Shown one piece after another: positions 9,093 through 18,520 of a DNA stretch of 64,000 bases (positions within the stretch are counted from its first letter, which is position 1; each line of letters opens with the position of its first letter). Below the pieces are notes generated by a model, which saw only the letters and a list, made by a program, of their open reading frames with translations, did no database searches and had not been told where the DNA came from. The stretch lies in contig CAMXSN010000005.1 of assembly GCA_947246685.1 (NCBI GenBank), forward strand, positions 1 to 64,000, given 5' to 3'. Position numbers and translations under genes: made by a program. The DNA is from an uncultured Clostridia bacterium. GTDB taxonomy: Bacteria; Bacillota; Clostridia; Christensenellales; UBA3700.

Positions 9093-9951
9093 TATTACCT
9101 CCAAAATCGCTTTCGCATATTTCTATCCCACACATAAAGCGCACGGTAATCTTACCGTCGGCTTTGACGATTATTCGTTCAATTATTTTTCGCAAAAAGT
9201 TTTTTTGCAAATATTCGCTTTCTTGCAATAGTTGTTCTGTAATATACTCGCCCACCGCATTTTTTCCGTTATAGCTGCAAGCCGCAAATTTTAACGAAGC
9301 GCACTCCATAATAAGTTTTTTGCCCGCGTTAAAACTCGGTGTTTTCTCGTTCATATATCTTCCTATCTCGTTTGTGTAGCGCATAAGCTCCTGCGTTTTC
9401 GTATAGGTAGGCTTTTCAGTTTCCAAAAACAGTAACTGTGGATTGTCTTTAATATAGTATAGGACTTTTATAATACCGCCGGAAATACTCTTGTCGTCAA
9501 TATATTTTTCGCACTTACAACCATTCTCGCAATGCCATTTTTCCCGTGTTCCCCAAGCAACTCGGCGATGCAATGCTTTTCCACAACTGCCGCAATAAAC
9601 TATGCCTTTGAGATATTCTACAAATTCGGACTGTTTTTCTTTTTTATGTCCTTTGGCTTCCTTTTGACTGTTTGCCTTTTCAAATGTATTTACGTCGATG
9701 ATAATGGGATAATTTTTCTCGCCTATATATTTTTTGTTTTGAATAATACGCACGACGGTATTCTTATTCCAATTACTTCTGCCCTCAAAAAAGACAATTC
9801 CGCGCTCGGATAAATCAATAGCTATTTCTTTGAGAATTTTTCCGCTCAAATAAGCATTAAATATCTCTTTTACGATTTCGGCTTCACTTGGAATAACCGT
9901 TATTGCTCCATTCTCTATTCCGTATCCGTAACTAATCATTCGGTTTGCCAT
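9076..9951 (-). CDS. Recombinase-family protein without a catalytic domain
   Basis: A 291-residue protein that begins directly in the Recombinase domain ('SYGYGIENGAITVIPSEAEI', 'WNKNTVVRIIQNKKYIGEKN') and continues through a zinc ribbon ('VYCGSCGKALHRRVAWG', 'WHCENGCKC') and coiled-coil tail. The roughly 150-residue resolvase domain with the serine nucleophile is absent. No such domain is coded upstream in any frame, because recombinase 3 occupies that DNA. It is not a recent truncation: both ends overlap neighbours in an intact operon. It probably binds att DNA as an accessory or directionality partner. An alternative start lies at 9966. Confidence 0.8.
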   Translation of the reverse strand: MANRMISYGYGIENGAITVIPSEAEIVKEIFNAYLSGKILKEIAIDLSERGIVFFEGRSNWNKNTVVRIIQNKKYIGEKNYPIIIDVNTFEKANSQKEAKGHKKEKQSEFVEYLKGIVYCGSCGKALHRRVAWGTREKWHCENGCKCEKYIDDKSISGGIIKVLYYIKDNPQLLFLETEKPTYTKTQELMRYTNEIGRYMNEKTPSFNAGKKLIMECASLKFAACSYNGKNAVGEYITEQLLQESEYLQKNFLRKIIERIIVKADGKITVRFMCGIEICESDFGGNNGSAS

Positions 9952-11506
9952 AACCACCTCGCACATATATCTTTAATTCCAAATCGCATTTCAATTTGAA
10001 CGTCAACGCGCCGTCATCTTCCGCATAAACGATTTTTATTATACGCATAAAAATATTCTCATCTAATTCGGCCATATATTCCACGCTGTCGGCAAGGAAG
10101 CGTTTTAGTTCTCGTAACTTTTCAATGCACATTTCTTCCTCGTCCTCGTTTATAATTTTCAACCTGCGGCTACGCAATTCGGTAATCTGATTTTTATATT
10201 TGTCCGACCTGCCGAGATAAGTAACTTCATCAATCACGCCACTTGCATATAATTCCGAATATACTTTATTCTGTTCTGCGAACGACGCTATCTCTCCGTC
10301 TATTTCTGCTATCTCATTGTTGCCCGCATTGACTTTAACTTTCAAAGCGTTTAGTTGCGCTAACGTTTCATCTATAATGATTTTCACGTTTTGTTTTAAC
10401 GTGTTATACATACGAACAAATGCTGATCTGATTTCAAAATCGGTATAAATCAAGGAAGTACATTTATGCGCATCAACCGTACCTTTATTACTACATATCC
10501 ACACCATTTCCTGTGTTTGTAAAAACCGCTTTCGGTAATTACGGTTACAGCATCTGCATTTAAGTTTCCCCTGCAAAAACTCTTTTTTATCCGAATGAGT
10601 ATTCGGATATTTTTTATCTCGCTCGGCTTTTACGCGCTTTGCCGCTTCAAATATCTCCCGCGATATTATAGGTTCGTGCGTATTCTCTGCGAAATACATC
10701 GGTAATTCCCCTTTGTTTGGACGAGAGCGAAGCGGTAACATTTGCGGCGTATAGAATTTCTGCATAAGCATATCTCCGACGTACCGCTCGTTTACGAGCA
10801 TATATTTAATTCCGCTCATCGTCCACCGCATATTGCCTTGTTCAGTACGCCGCATTTCTTTTACGATATTGTTCGCACCCATACCCGAAAGGTATAGTTC
10901 AAATACTTTGCGGATTCGCTCGGCTTCTTCCTCTACAATAACCATTTGTCCGTTTTCGAGCCTATATCCATACGGCACGTTGGGCGGGATAAAAGTTCCA
11001 TCCTCCATTCGCATACGATTGGATACCGCCATACGTCTTGAAGCGGACAATGCTTCGTTTTGCGCAAACGCGCTTTTTATATAGACTATCATTTCGGAAT
11101 TCATTATCGCGGTATCTATATGGTCGTTTTCAAAATATACGCTTGCACCGTATGATTTTAACGCTCTGATTGATTCCAAACATTCAAGCGAATTTCGAGC
11201 AAAGCGCGTAATGCTTTTTACGAGAACGCGATCTATTTTTTTATTTCTCGCGTCTTTCATCATACGCTTAAACTCGTCGCGTTTGGCTATTTCCGTTCCC
11301 GTAATCCCCTCATCGGCATATATATCCACAAGCGTCATTTCGTCATTATGGCGTATGTAATTGGAATAATAACGTACTTGTGCAAAAAACGAATTAGCTT
11401 GATCTTGCGAATCCGTGCTCACACGGCAATATGCCGCTACTCTTATTTTCTTCTCGTCCCTTTTTTCAGGGTTAATGATTATTACTTTTTTTGCCGCGTT
11501 CTCCAC
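9932..11506 (-). CDS. Large serine recombinase 2
   Basis: A 524-residue large serine recombinase. 'AAYCRVSTDSQDQ' carries the serine, and 'KSITRFARNSLECL' is the conserved Arg block. The Recombinase domain has 'PPNVPYGYRLENG', and the zinc ribbon is 'LKCRCCNRNYRKR' ... 'WICSNKGTVDAHKC'. A coiled coil ends the protein. The start is GTG with AGGAG six bases upstream, nine bases after the small gene before it. With recombinase 1 and the catalytic-domain-less protein it makes a three-gene integration module. Confidence 0.9.
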   Translation of the reverse strand: MENAAKKVIIINPEKRDEKKIRVAAYCRVSTDSQDQANSFFAQVRYYSNYIRHNDEMTLVDIYADEGITGTEIAKRDEFKRMMKDARNKKIDRVLVKSITRFARNSLECLESIRALKSYGASVYFENDHIDTAIMNSEMIVYIKSAFAQNEALSASRRMAVSNRMRMEDGTFIPPNVPYGYRLENGQMVIVEEEAERIRKVFELYLSGMGANNIVKEMRRTEQGNMRWTMSGIKYMLVNERYVGDMLMQKFYTPQMLPLRSRPNKGELPMYFAENTHEPIISREIFEAAKRVKAERDKKYPNTHSDKKEFLQGKLKCRCCNRNYRKRFLQTQEMVWICSNKGTVDAHKCTSLIYTDFEIRSAFVRMYNTLKQNVKIIIDETLAQLNALKVKVNAGNNEIAEIDGEIASFAEQNKVYSELYASGVIDEVTYLGRSDKYKNQITELRSRRLKIINEDEEEMCIEKLRELKRFLADSVEYMAELDENIFMRIIKIVYAEDDGALTFKLKCDLELKIYVRGGYGKPND

Positions 11507-11515
11507 TTATAACTC

Positions 11516-11680
11516 CTATGCAATTGGTGATACCATACAGCCCATCTGTTCTGCGTTTTTACGGTTTAACCGTTCCAATATTTCCAAACTAACCGCACCT
11601 TTGACATACAGTCTTTTCAAAATATCTCTTGCCAAAAGATACACGGTTAAATTCTTTTGCCTTTGCTCTGCGCTTATCAA
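11516..11680 (-). CDS. Small protein preceding the recombinases
   Basis: A 54-residue protein starting at TTG 11680, chosen because AAAGGAGGG lies three bases upstream. It ends nine bases before recombinase 2, which supports a real gene. The helical sequence 'ARDILKRLYVKGAVSLEILE' looks like a SHOCT-type hairpin, as in small proteins often placed before recombinases. Its function is unknown. An ATG at 11716 has only a badly spaced ribosome binding site. Confidence 0.55.
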   Translation of the reverse strand: MISAEQRQKNLTVYLLARDILKRLYVKGAVSLEILERLNRKNAEQMGCMVSPIA

Positions 11681-11794
11681 ATTCCCTCCTTTGAAAGATG
11701 TAAGCGCGCTCGGCATAACTCCGATACGATTACACCTTTCGATGTTCGTCTTTCTTCGTTATGCCGTTAGGCATTATATAATTTGAGTAAAGTA

Positions 11795-11819
11795 AGAGCG
11801 AGGGCCATACCCTCGCTCT
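11795..11819. terminator. 10-bp stem-loop in the recombinase operon
   Basis: AGAGCGAGGG (11795-11804) pairs with CCCTCGCTCT (11810-11819). It lies nine bases after the 76-residue gene and 115 bp before the small gene at 11680. It may reduce read-through into the recombinases, because T-richness after the stem is modest. Confidence 0.5.
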
Positions 11820-11827
11820 ACTGTGTT

Positions 11828-12058
11828 CTATTCGGTTGTTTTCGGGCCGTACTTATTTTGAAGGGCTATATACCCTTCGGCAATAAGTTCCACTTTTGTG
11901 ATGTTATGCTTTTTCAGAAAAGCATTTATTTCTTCGCCGTATTCGCGGTCAATGCTTGTTCCGAACATTATGCTTTTTTCTTTGCGCTCGTCCCTATGCT
12001 TTTCTTCATAGGTACGCTTTACGATACGACTCGGCGTATCTTCTTTTCTTCTCGGCAT
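11828..12058 (-). CDS. Small, possibly DNA-binding protein
   Basis: A 76-residue basic protein. After a charged N-terminus comes 'FGTSIDREYGEEINAFLKKH' and a predicted second helix, a layout compatible with a ribbon-helix-helix repressor but not diagnostic. The ATG has GGGAG upstream. It lies ten bases after the TnpV gene and behind a promoter with an 18-bp palindrome, so it is a candidate repressor of its own operon. Confidence 0.6.
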   Translation of the reverse strand: MPRRKEDTPSRIVKRTYEEKHRDERKEKSIMFGTSIDREYGEEINAFLKKHNITKVELIAEGYIALQNKYGPKTTE

Positions 12059-12068
12059 ATTTCACTCC

Positions 12069-12428
12069 CTACGCCACATAAACGATTTCGTTTAAGATTT
12101 CTTCTTCTATAAGATGTTGCATCTCATTCAGTCTGCGGCAATCTTCGATATAATTACCCGTGCGTTTGTACCGCTCATCCTGTTCAAGCCTTTCCCGCAT
12201 CGTTTCCTGCAGCTCGTCCGCTTGTTTGTCTACGCCGTGAAGGTAAGTGGGCAAATCGGCAATAGTCCAATCAATACCCTTATCTTCGAGATACTTACGT
12301 TTAAGCGTACCGTATTTTCCGTAAACGTGCTGTCGGGGGGTTACCGCTTTCTGATAGATTTTTACTTCCTCTACCGTAAGCCCTTGCCCCTGCTCTGCCT
12401 TCAAAATTACTTGTTCTTGCTTCGTCAT
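12069..12428 (-). CDS. TnpV-like transposon-encoded protein
   Basis: A 119-residue protein with the pattern 'YGKYGTLKRKYLEDKG' ... 'LHGVDKQADELQETMRERL' ... 'LNEMQHLIEEEILNEIVYV'. This matches TnpV (PF14198-like) proteins of Tn4451-type elements, whose role is unknown. The family usually travels with serine recombinases, as here. The ATG has GGAGG upstream and is the first gene behind the TTGACA promoter. Confidence 0.75.
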   Translation of the reverse strand: MTKQEQVILKAEQGQGLTVEEVKIYQKAVTPRQHVYGKYGTLKRKYLEDKGIDWTIADLPTYLHGVDKQADELQETMRERLEQDERYKRTGNYIEDCRRLNEMQHLIEEEILNEIVYVA

Positions 12429-12444
12429 AGTGATTACCTCCGTT

Positions 12445-12485
12445 TATCGTATATATACGATACTACTTTGTTTTGCATTTGTCAA
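12445..12485 (-). promoter_or_regulatory. Recombinase-operon promoter with an 18-bp palindromic operator
   Basis: Minus strand TTGACA (12480-12485), a 17-bp spacer and TATCGT (12457-12462). A perfect palindrome, TATCGTATATATACGATA (12445-12462), covers the -10 box and extends past the start of transcription. A repressor bound there would block the whole integration operon. Confidence 0.7.
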
Positions 12486-12575
12486 GCCTTTCGAGAAAAA
12501 AATTGTCGATCCGCCCATAAAATTTTCAGCAACGGTTACGCCCGAAACCGAGCGTAACCGCACCGATTCTTTCTT

Positions 12576-14624
12576 TTACGTTACCAATGCCGCAATTCCT
12601 CTGATAAGGAAAGGACACGCAACGACGATTACCGCGATAACCACCAAGCCGATGACGTAGTTTATAAGCATTTTCTTCGCTTTTTCTTTCTCCTCGTTCT
12701 TGTGGGCTATGGCAATCATAACGCCAATAACAATACTCCAAACTCCTGCCGAAGCAAGTAGCACCCACCACATATAAGGCTCATATTGTTCAAACAGATA
12801 CTCGACATAGTTGGTAACTTCTTCGTACTGATCGCCGAGTTCCTGCGTATAACTATGTCTGCATACCGTACAAGTATATGTTCGCGTTACCTTTCCCTTC
12901 GCCGATGACGATTCCGTTATTGTGTAGTTATGCCCGTTTGCGGTTATTTTCGTATCGAAAACATCGCCGCAAATTTCGCAAGTGCTGCGGCGCAAACCGT
13001 CCGTCGTACACGTCGGCGAGGTTACTACTTCGTTGGTATAGTTATGCCCCGTAGGAAGCGTTCCGTCTGTTTCGTAGTAACCGCTACCGCAGACTTGGCA
13101 AGTAAACACCGTCTTACCGTACTCGGTGCAAGAAGCGGGAATATACGTTGACTCGTAGTTATGACCAAGCGGATTGGTATAGTTGTCCGTGTAACTGTCG
13201 CCGCAACGAGTACAGGTATAAACGGTATAGCCGCCGTTCGTACAGGTTGCCACCGTTGTGGACGCAACGTAATAATGTCCCGTTTCCTCTATGGAATAAT
13301 CCGTATACTTATCACCGCATTGAACGCAATCGTACTGCAAATAACCACCACTTGTGCAAGTAGGCTTTTCCATTGTCTGAACATAGTAGTGGTCTATTTT
13401 GTAAGGGTAAACCGCGCTCTTTGTTTTGGACGAAAGTTTAATCGTGTGTTCCCCTTCCGCTCTTATCCACGCGCCTTTGGTGTACGGTTTATCGTCGAGC
13501 GTTGCCGTCCAAGACGCTCTGTCCCAAGTAAAGTAAACGCTGTTGTCCGTATCCGATTTTACAAACTCACCGCTCAACTCTGCGCCGAGCTGCACCCAAC
13601 GTTCTTCCGTTCTATTACCGTAGTCATCCTCCGCATAAAAATAGTAAGTGGCATCGTCCGAAAAAATCGTTGAATTGAAGCTGCCGTTTTTAGCTATCCA
13701 ATTACCGTCGTCGACTTTGTAGTATAGTGTAACACTCCCCGAATTATCTTCCGCTCTCACTGTAAACCCTTTATTTGTATTCACACCAAACCCTGCGCCC
13801 GAACAAGTCATTGTAGGGGGCGTATCGTCGAAGTTTACATAATAATACCCTGACCGATTCCCTGCATTGTCCTCGGCATAGAAAGTATATCTTCCGTTCG
13901 CGCTTCCTTTATTTACGGTTGTAGAAGTACCGACGGAATAAAACGTGCTGTTGTTCGGAGTTTTCATATACATAGTCTTTACACCGCTACCGCTGTCCGT
14001 TGCCGAAACCGTAAATGCGCTGTTGATATACTTGCCTGTCGTTGACGTACTCGCTCCGTTTATCGTAGGCGCACCTTTATCTATTTGGAACGTAAACGAA
14101 CCGCTGAAACCGTATGCCCATCCCGCGCGTGAGTTAATCGGACCGCCGCCGCTACCCGATATAGATACCGAATATGTACCTTCCGTTAAATTTGAAGCTG
14201 TCGCTTTCTTGCTTCCCGAACCGATACTTTTTCCGTTTGCGTCTTTTATGGTTACGGTCATCTTAATACTTGACGAAATCTCCACCGTAATATCCGTCGA
14301 GTCGATGAAACCGCCGCTCACAAATGTTCCCGTTCCCGAAGTAGAACTGCCGTACATCATAACCGATAATGTATAATTCGACTTGTTCGCTCCGTATGTA
14401 AACGATGCGCTATACACTCCTGTACCCGAACTCGGATGTTGAGAAGTTCCCGCGCCCGAACCGTAAGTGTAAGATGCCGAATAATTGAATGCAACAGCAT
14501 ATCTCGGCGTGGTCGCCGCACTCGCCGCCAACGGTTTATCCGTAAACACGGCAAGCAAAGCGACCAACGCCATAAGCACAACTATCGCCGCGCCCGTTAT
14601 AATGCCTTTTGTTTTAACTTTCAC
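12576..14624 (-). CDS. Secreted surface protein with a C-terminal VirB2-like membrane segment
   Basis: 682 residues. In order: a signal peptide (residues 1-36); a Ser/Gly/Tyr-rich beta region; two Ig/Big-like modules ('TFYAEDNAGNRSGYYYVNFD', 'TYYFYAEDDYGNR'); five cysteine repeats of about 37 residues with pattern GH-x-TC-x-C-x2-CG; then two membrane helices. The last 65 residues closely match the VirB2-like protein at 18521-18823: 'IAIAHKNEEK' versus 'IAIAHRNEEK', followed by matching second helices. The start is GTG with GGAGG upstream, overlapping virB4 by 11 bp. A pilin-tip or adhesive subunit is inferred. Confidence 0.8.
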   Translation of the reverse strand: MKVKTKGIITGAAIVVLMALVALLAVFTDKPLAASAATTPRYAVAFNYSASYTYGSGAGTSQHPSSGTGVYSASFTYGANKSNYTLSVMMYGSSTSGTGTFVSGGFIDSTDITVEISSSIKMTVTIKDANGKSIGSGSKKATASNLTEGTYSVSISGSGGGPINSRAGWAYGFSGSFTFQIDKGAPTINGASTSTTGKYINSAFTVSATDSGSGVKTMYMKTPNNSTFYSVGTSTTVNKGSANGRYTFYAEDNAGNRSGYYYVNFDDTPPTMTCSGAGFGVNTNKGFTVRAEDNSGSVTLYYKVDDGNWIAKNGSFNSTIFSDDATYYFYAEDDYGNRTEERWVQLGAELSGEFVKSDTDNSVYFTWDRASWTATLDDKPYTKGAWIRAEGEHTIKLSSKTKSAVYPYKIDHYYVQTMEKPTCTSGGYLQYDCVQCGDKYTDYSIEETGHYYVASTTVATCTNGGYTVYTCTRCGDSYTDNYTNPLGHNYESTYIPASCTEYGKTVFTCQVCGSGYYETDGTLPTGHNYTNEVVTSPTCTTDGLRRSTCEICGDVFDTKITANGHNYTITESSSAKGKVTRTYTCTVCRHSYTQELGDQYEEVTNYVEYLFEQYEPYMWWVLLASAGVWSIVIGVMIAIAHKNEEKEKAKKMLINYVIGLVVIAVIVVACPFLIRGIAALVT

Positions 14625-17259
14625 TTTGTTCCTCCTCTTTTCTTTCTTCGCTGAATAATTCTCTCGCGCACTTGCCGGCTTGTATGCGAACGCAAGCGCG
14701 AAGCTCTGTCGAGCCGACGAAAAACGCTTGTCCCGTAACCGCCGAGATAATCATACGCTGTTCCTCGTCGTTGAAGCTGTCGCCTGCCCTATAAACGTCC
14801 AATACATCTTTCATATCGGGCGCGGACAGTTTGAAGATAAACGTGTACTGACTGTTCTTTATAATCGCACTCGTCTTTCCGCGCAATTCCTCGTTCGCAT
14901 TCCAATCGGCTATATTCTGCGTAGCCGGAATAAAACTGCCGTTGTATTTTCGTATTCTCTTTGACATCGAATAGAAAAAGTCCAACGCTATCGGGAATTT
15001 CGGGTCTATGTACAAGTGCGCTTCGTCCGCTATAATAAGCGTTCGCAAGTTCGCACCGTTTTTGTTCCGCTCTCGCGCGTTTATGACCTCTTGTTCTATG
15101 AAGCGGAAAACAAGCAGCATTTGTGCGTTCGCCACTACGTTGTTCTTGTTCGCAAACAGCGACTGAAAATCGAAGTCGATAAGGTCGGCGTTTACTTTGA
15201 GCGTACTCGGCGCGTTCCATATATCGCTGTATCTGCCATTGACGAACTTCTGCAAGTACAGCTCTGCCGTTTTCATATCCCTTTTCGTAAGCTCGTCCAT
15301 TTGCGCCGTATCTTTGCTTTTAAGTGTATCGAGCAAGTCAGAGAACAACGGGAAGTAGTCTGCCGAAAAGTTCGAGCAGTCCGTGTTCTCCGTGATACCC
15401 ATTTTCTCGTATGTTTCTACTGTCAAGTTGTTTATAAGCTCTATGACGTCGAGCGGCGCGTCCGCAAGCACGATTTTGAAAAAGCTCTCCAACATTTTAA
15501 GGTGCGTGTTGAACGTAACTTTGCTGTCCGCCACCCCACCGTCCTCCGTGAGTATTTTATATATATGGAAAGGGTTAATCCTACCCTCTCTCGCGTTGCC
15601 CACGTTAATGACGTTGCCGTAAAGATTGCGCGTTAAAGCAAGGTATTCCGCTTCGGGATCAAGCATAATAACTCGCGTACCGTTCGCCCACTCGTTCAAG
15701 ATAAGGTTTTTGAGAAAGTACGATTTGCCGCTTCCCGATTTACCTATAATGAAAGCATTACTGTTCTGATACAAGTTGCCGCGTTTCCACATATTGAAGA
15801 TGAACGGAAAGCCCGTTTTATTATTCTCGCCGAGAAGTATGCCGCCCTCGTCCATAACGAAAGTACGAACGAACGGAAACGCCGCCGCAAGCGACGAACT
15901 GTTAATACCGCGCTCTTGACTTTTGAGCGTAGACACGGGCGATACCGCCGCAGACTTAAAGCCCTCGATTTGCAAGCCGTATAAAGTTGACGGACGGAAA
16001 TTGCCCGTTAGCATCGAACGGCGGGCATTCTTTTTGTAGTTCTCGTTGCCCGTATAGTTATAAGCCGTAACCGTAAGCGTAACATCGAACAAGCTCTCAT
16101 TCTCCGTTTGAAGCGCGTCCAAAAGCGTGTCCATTGTTGCCCTATGTGTTTCCGCGCTGTTAGCTTCGCTTGCCTTGTCCGATATGATTTGCTTTGTTTC
16201 CATCTCGCCGATACATTTGTCGATACGGCGAATCGCTTTGAACTTGTCTACGGGTTTGACGTGCATAACCACCTTTGTGTTCGGTATATTGAAAAGCTCT
16301 GCGCCCCAAGCGTTCTTGACGCGCAAGGGATAATCCGATACCGCCAATACTGCGGCTTCCGTTCCGTCAATCTTATATCTGTTCGCGTGGAATACTATCT
16401 CTTTCGGCTTAACCCAATCGAGAAGTTCGTCGTCTTTCAAGTCCTTGATTTCTCTTTCGTCGAAGTTACGCGAAAAGCTATACTTTAAGAATACCGACGC
16501 ATCACGCAAGCCGAGAAGCTGTGTACCGAGTCCGCACTTTGCAATTTCGCTTGCCACGTTTACAGCCGTGCTTTCCAAGTCAAGCTCGTTTCTGCCATAC
16601 ACGATTATGTAGTAGTCCGAAAGATACTGTTTGCGAATATTGTTCAATCGGTCAATGCGGTCAATGCGCTCGGTCAAGATATTTTCTTTGATAATCTTGA
16701 TACCCTTTTCCTCGTCGCTGTCTTTTGCCGCCGACAACCGCGCAAACAACTCGCTTGAAAACCCGTCCAAGTTTACGGGGCGGTCAATCTTTACTATGTC
16801 CGCGCTCTGATTTTGATCTAACAGTTTAAGTGCGTTCGCAAAGTAGTTGATGTCGATATTCTGCTGTACCACATCTTCGATACCGAAGTTTTTTTGTCCG
16901 ACCTTAATCACTCGGCCGTACACACCGCCGCGATAAGCGATAAGTCCGCTGTCCTTGATTTCCTTTAAGTCCACAAGCGCGTCCACGCTTTCCTTTGCGT
17001 TCTTTGCGTTTGCTGTATATTTCTTTTTCGAGAATAGGAATCGTATATTCTCGTAAACGCAAGTGTAAAATATACCGTCGGGCGTAGGGATAAACATACC
17101 CACCGCCACAAGTCCAAGCAATATGGCAATTACCCATTGTCCCATAGTTATAGCAATAAAGATAATGCCGAACACGATAAGCGCAACGATAATGTCCGCC
17201 ATAGAGTAACACTTCCATACCGTATTTTTAACCTTGATTTTCTTGGGAATTATTCTCAT
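14614..17259 (-). CDS. virB4: VirB4-type conjugation ATPase
   Basis: 881 residues. It powers assembly and secretion of the mating channel at the inner face of the membrane. Two membrane helices at about residues 22-57 resemble a PrgI-like protein fused to VirB4. Walker A is GKSGSGKS (near 505), Walker B is 'LIIADEAHLY' (near 745), and 'NSQYTFIFKLS' and 'ITGQ'-type C-terminal motifs are present. The ATG has GGAGG upstream and overlaps the VirB6-like gene (ATGA). Confidence 0.92.
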   Translation of the reverse strand: MRIIPKKIKVKNTVWKCYSMADIIVALIVFGIIFIAITMGQWVIAILLGLVAVGMFIPTPDGIFYTCVYENIRFLFSKKKYTANAKNAKESVDALVDLKEIKDSGLIAYRGGVYGRVIKVGQKNFGIEDVVQQNIDINYFANALKLLDQNQSADIVKIDRPVNLDGFSSELFARLSAAKDSDEEKGIKIIKENILTERIDRIDRLNNIRKQYLSDYYIIVYGRNELDLESTAVNVASEIAKCGLGTQLLGLRDASVFLKYSFSRNFDEREIKDLKDDELLDWVKPKEIVFHANRYKIDGTEAAVLAVSDYPLRVKNAWGAELFNIPNTKVVMHVKPVDKFKAIRRIDKCIGEMETKQIISDKASEANSAETHRATMDTLLDALQTENESLFDVTLTVTAYNYTGNENYKKNARRSMLTGNFRPSTLYGLQIEGFKSAAVSPVSTLKSQERGINSSSLAAAFPFVRTFVMDEGGILLGENNKTGFPFIFNMWKRGNLYQNSNAFIIGKSGSGKSYFLKNLILNEWANGTRVIMLDPEAEYLALTRNLYGNVINVGNAREGRINPFHIYKILTEDGGVADSKVTFNTHLKMLESFFKIVLADAPLDVIELINNLTVETYEKMGITENTDCSNFSADYFPLFSDLLDTLKSKDTAQMDELTKRDMKTAELYLQKFVNGRYSDIWNAPSTLKVNADLIDFDFQSLFANKNNVVANAQMLLVFRFIEQEVINARERNKNGANLRTLIIADEAHLYIDPKFPIALDFFYSMSKRIRKYNGSFIPATQNIADWNANEELRGKTSAIIKNSQYTFIFKLSAPDMKDVLDVYRAGDSFNDEEQRMIISAVTGQAFFVGSTELRACVRIQAGKCARELFSEERKEEEQSES

Positions 17260-18452
17260 TCCCCACCTCCTTCCGCACTACTTGCTTCGTCCGTATATTT
17301 TCCGTCATCGCCGCCGCTATCCGAACTACTGCTGTCCGAACTGCCGCCGCCGTTATTGTTTGAATGTTTATTGTGTCTTACCGCGTGGTAAATTCCTTTC
17401 GCACCTTTCCAAGCCAAGCCTATCGTCATTGCGCTCGCAACTCTACCGCCGTAGTATGCGCTTCTTAACCAACCGCCGCCTGCGTGCATATCGTCCGCAG
17501 TACCGAACAGTCTTGCGAACAATGTCTGCCCTGCCGGTATTACCATTGCGCCGCCCACGATCATAAATATCGTGAACACGGAATTGCCGAAGCTACCCAC
17601 GTTAGGAATACTCATAGACTGTATGAGCGGCAGTAAAAGCACAAACACGTTCACGGACAAAACCGCGCCGTATGCAAGTATGATTTTCGTTACGAACTGC
17701 TCGCGCCAATTCTTAAACCTTGCACCGTCGTCAAGCGGAAGCGTTGACATTGAAACGGGCATACAGAAGTATAAATAAATGATTTCGTACACCCTTTTCG
17801 CAAGATTGAGTATAGCGATAATAAGCGCAATACCGAGCGCAATGCTCGATATAAGCGCGGGCAAGTACATAAACGTATTCGGGTTTACCATACCGTTGCA
17901 TTTCCACGAAGTGGGCCACACGCCGAAAAGTGCGGCGTTGTAGCCACCGAAAATATCCGATACGGATAAGCTCGTTACATTGATTTTATTGATGTTGTAG
18001 CCGTTTATCCAATTTCCCACGCACGCATTGAATAGCGCGTTCGAGAGTTTATTTGAGTTGTCGATTTGGAATATTCGGGCAAGCAACTGTAAAAGTGAAT
18101 TTGCGATAAGTATTCCCAAGAACACGACCGCGAGCATTGCCATTGTGCCGAGTAACGCCAAAAAGAATTTGCCAACGATACTCGATATATTTCGGTTGTT
18201 CGCAATCATATTCTTGACAAGTCCTACTATCGTAAAGATACAAGTCAGACCTACCGCCAAGATAAAGATGCACCAAAATATCGTACCTACCGTGCTATTC
18301 CCTGCAAGGTATTCGATTATGTTTACGGACTGTCCGTTTACTCTTACGTTCGTTACCCCTGCGATCGCCGAGAATATTTCCATAAGCCCGTCTATAAGCT
18401 GTAACAGCCATAAGAACAGTTGCAGACAAAGCTCTTGAAAAAATATAAGCAT
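17256..18452 (-). CDS. VirB6/TrbL-like polytopic channel protein
   Basis: 398 residues with about seven hydrophobic segments, ending in a Ser/Gly/Asp-rich hydrophilic tail. The central block 'FCMPVSMSTLPLDDGARFKN' followed by 'QTLFARLFGTADDMHAGGG' is characteristic of membrane subunits placed between VirB2 and VirB4 in Gram-positive elements. It probably forms the inner-membrane pore. It overlaps virB4 by four bases. Confidence 0.8.
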   Translation of the reverse strand: MLIFFQELCLQLFLWLLQLIDGLMEIFSAIAGVTNVRVNGQSVNIIEYLAGNSTVGTIFWCIFILAVGLTCIFTIVGLVKNMIANNRNISSIVGKFFLALLGTMAMLAVVFLGILIANSLLQLLARIFQIDNSNKLSNALFNACVGNWINGYNINKINVTSLSVSDIFGGYNAALFGVWPTSWKCNGMVNPNTFMYLPALISSIALGIALIIAILNLAKRVYEIIYLYFCMPVSMSTLPLDDGARFKNWREQFVTKIILAYGAVLSVNVFVLLLPLIQSMSIPNVGSFGNSVFTIFMIVGGAMVIPAGQTLFARLFGTADDMHAGGGWLRSAYYGGRVASAMTIGLAWKGAKGIYHAVRHNKHSNNNGGGSSDSSSSDSGGDDGKYTDEASSAEGGGE

Positions 18453-18520
18453 TTATCCTCCTTTCTTTGAAAAGCAAGGCGGCAAGTTGCCTTGCCGCCG
18501 CCATTCAAAAACGTATTCTC

